A stretch of 53,396 bases of DNA. Source: an uncultured Collinsella sp. Its GTDB lineage: Bacteria; Actinomycetota; Coriobacteriia; Coriobacteriales; Coriobacteriaceae. Within the stretch, counting starts at the first letter, position 1, and every line of letters begins with the position of its first letter. The position numbers were made by a program, and so were the translations under genes. The notes below the pieces were generated by a model. That model searched no databases. It was not told where the DNA came from and saw nothing but the letters and a program-made list of their open reading frames with translations. The DNA lies in NCBI GenBank assembly GCA_900550185.1, contig URRN01000002.1, forward strand, positions 1 to 53,396. The letters run 5' to 3'. Below are positions 53,227-53,396 of the stretch, in pieces.

Positions 53227-53396
53227 ATGTTTTGTTCGCAGTGTGGCGCCCCCATGGGCGATAACGACAAGTTCTGCGGCGTGTGCGGTGCTCCTAATAC
53301 CGAGGTCCCCCATGCCTCTGCCGGTTCCGTCCCGCAGGGCCAGCCCCAGCCCCAGCCCCAGCCGCAGCCGTTCGTTGCGCCCCAGCCGGCTATGAA
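53227..53396 (+). CDS. Zinc-ribbon protein, truncated by the window end
   Basis: At least 56 residues: MFCSQCGAPMGDNDKFCGVCGAP is a zinc-ribbon (cited by its CSQC and CGVC pairs), followed by a Pro/Gln-rich stretch (QPQPQPQPQP). Such heads often precede membrane domains in Collinsella and relatives. AAGGG lies 10 bases before ATG 53227; ATG 53218 is too close to it. Confidence 0.75.
   Translation, partial: MFCSQCGAPMGDNDKFCGVCGAPNTEVPHASAGSVPQGQPQPQPQPQPFVAPQPAM

Overview
The window is a stretch of a Collinsella-like (Coriobacteriia) chromosome carrying one complete prophage of about 44 kb. The host assignment rests on the protein sequences of the flanking genes (lgt, a large DUF6020-like membrane protein, yebC, an amaP/DUF2273/asp23 cluster, a YitT-like protein) and on Collinsella-style short palindromic repeats in the intergenic spaces. 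The first ~520 bases do not fit: they encode most of a Bacteroidales-type RuvA that runs into unrelated sequence in its C-terminal domain, which looks like a chimeric contig end.

Layout. 1-610: chimeric ruvA. 692-4916: host genes (dCMP deaminase, NifU-type Fe-S scaffold domain, lgt, large membrane protein). About 5068-49221: prophage, bounded by an 11-bp direct repeat. Inside it: leftward lysogeny genes (tyrosine integrase, two XRE regulators) facing a Cro-like gene across a promoter/operator region with a repeated palindrome (5086-7307); a structured non-coding stretch and an array of eleven tRNA genes (7308-8679); a long rightward early operon of SPFH protein, RusA, YqaJ nuclease, RecT, actinobacterial-type IHF, SSB, dUTPase, many small Cys-rich proteins, a radical SAM enzyme and a replication initiator/DnaC-like loader pair (8711-21798); a GAAATC hexamer array that may be the origin (21822-21946); an accessory cassette of different base composition on the opposite strand with an amidoligase, a class II glutamine amidotransferase and two tiny membrane proteins (about 22601-26560); the late module with HNH nuclease, terminases, HK97-type head genes, tail genes and tape measure (26613-44232); a diversity-generating retroelement (DGR) at the tail tip (44237-47309); and lysis genes (47615-49110). 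49393 to the end: host genes again.

The most striking system is the DGR. A tail-tip protein (44237-45481) ends in a 128-bp variable repeat that matches a 128-bp template repeat at 45973-46100. They differ at 22 positions and every difference lies at a template adenine. An Avd-like accessory protein and a reverse transcriptase with YMDD lie beside the template, and a perfect 10-bp hairpin with a 4-base loop follows the variable repeat. This is the known signature of adenine-specific mutagenic retrohoming, here presumably retargeting phage adsorption.

Second in interest is the amidoligase/GATase/two-membrane-peptide operon, which looks like a self-contained peptide- or envelope-modifying unit with its own terminator. 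Third is the tRNA array: several members have changed core positions (GTGC in place of GTTC in the T arm together with loss of the D-loop GG, C33 in tRNA-Asn, a hairpin variable arm in tRNA-Trp), which raises the question whether all of them serve ordinary translation.
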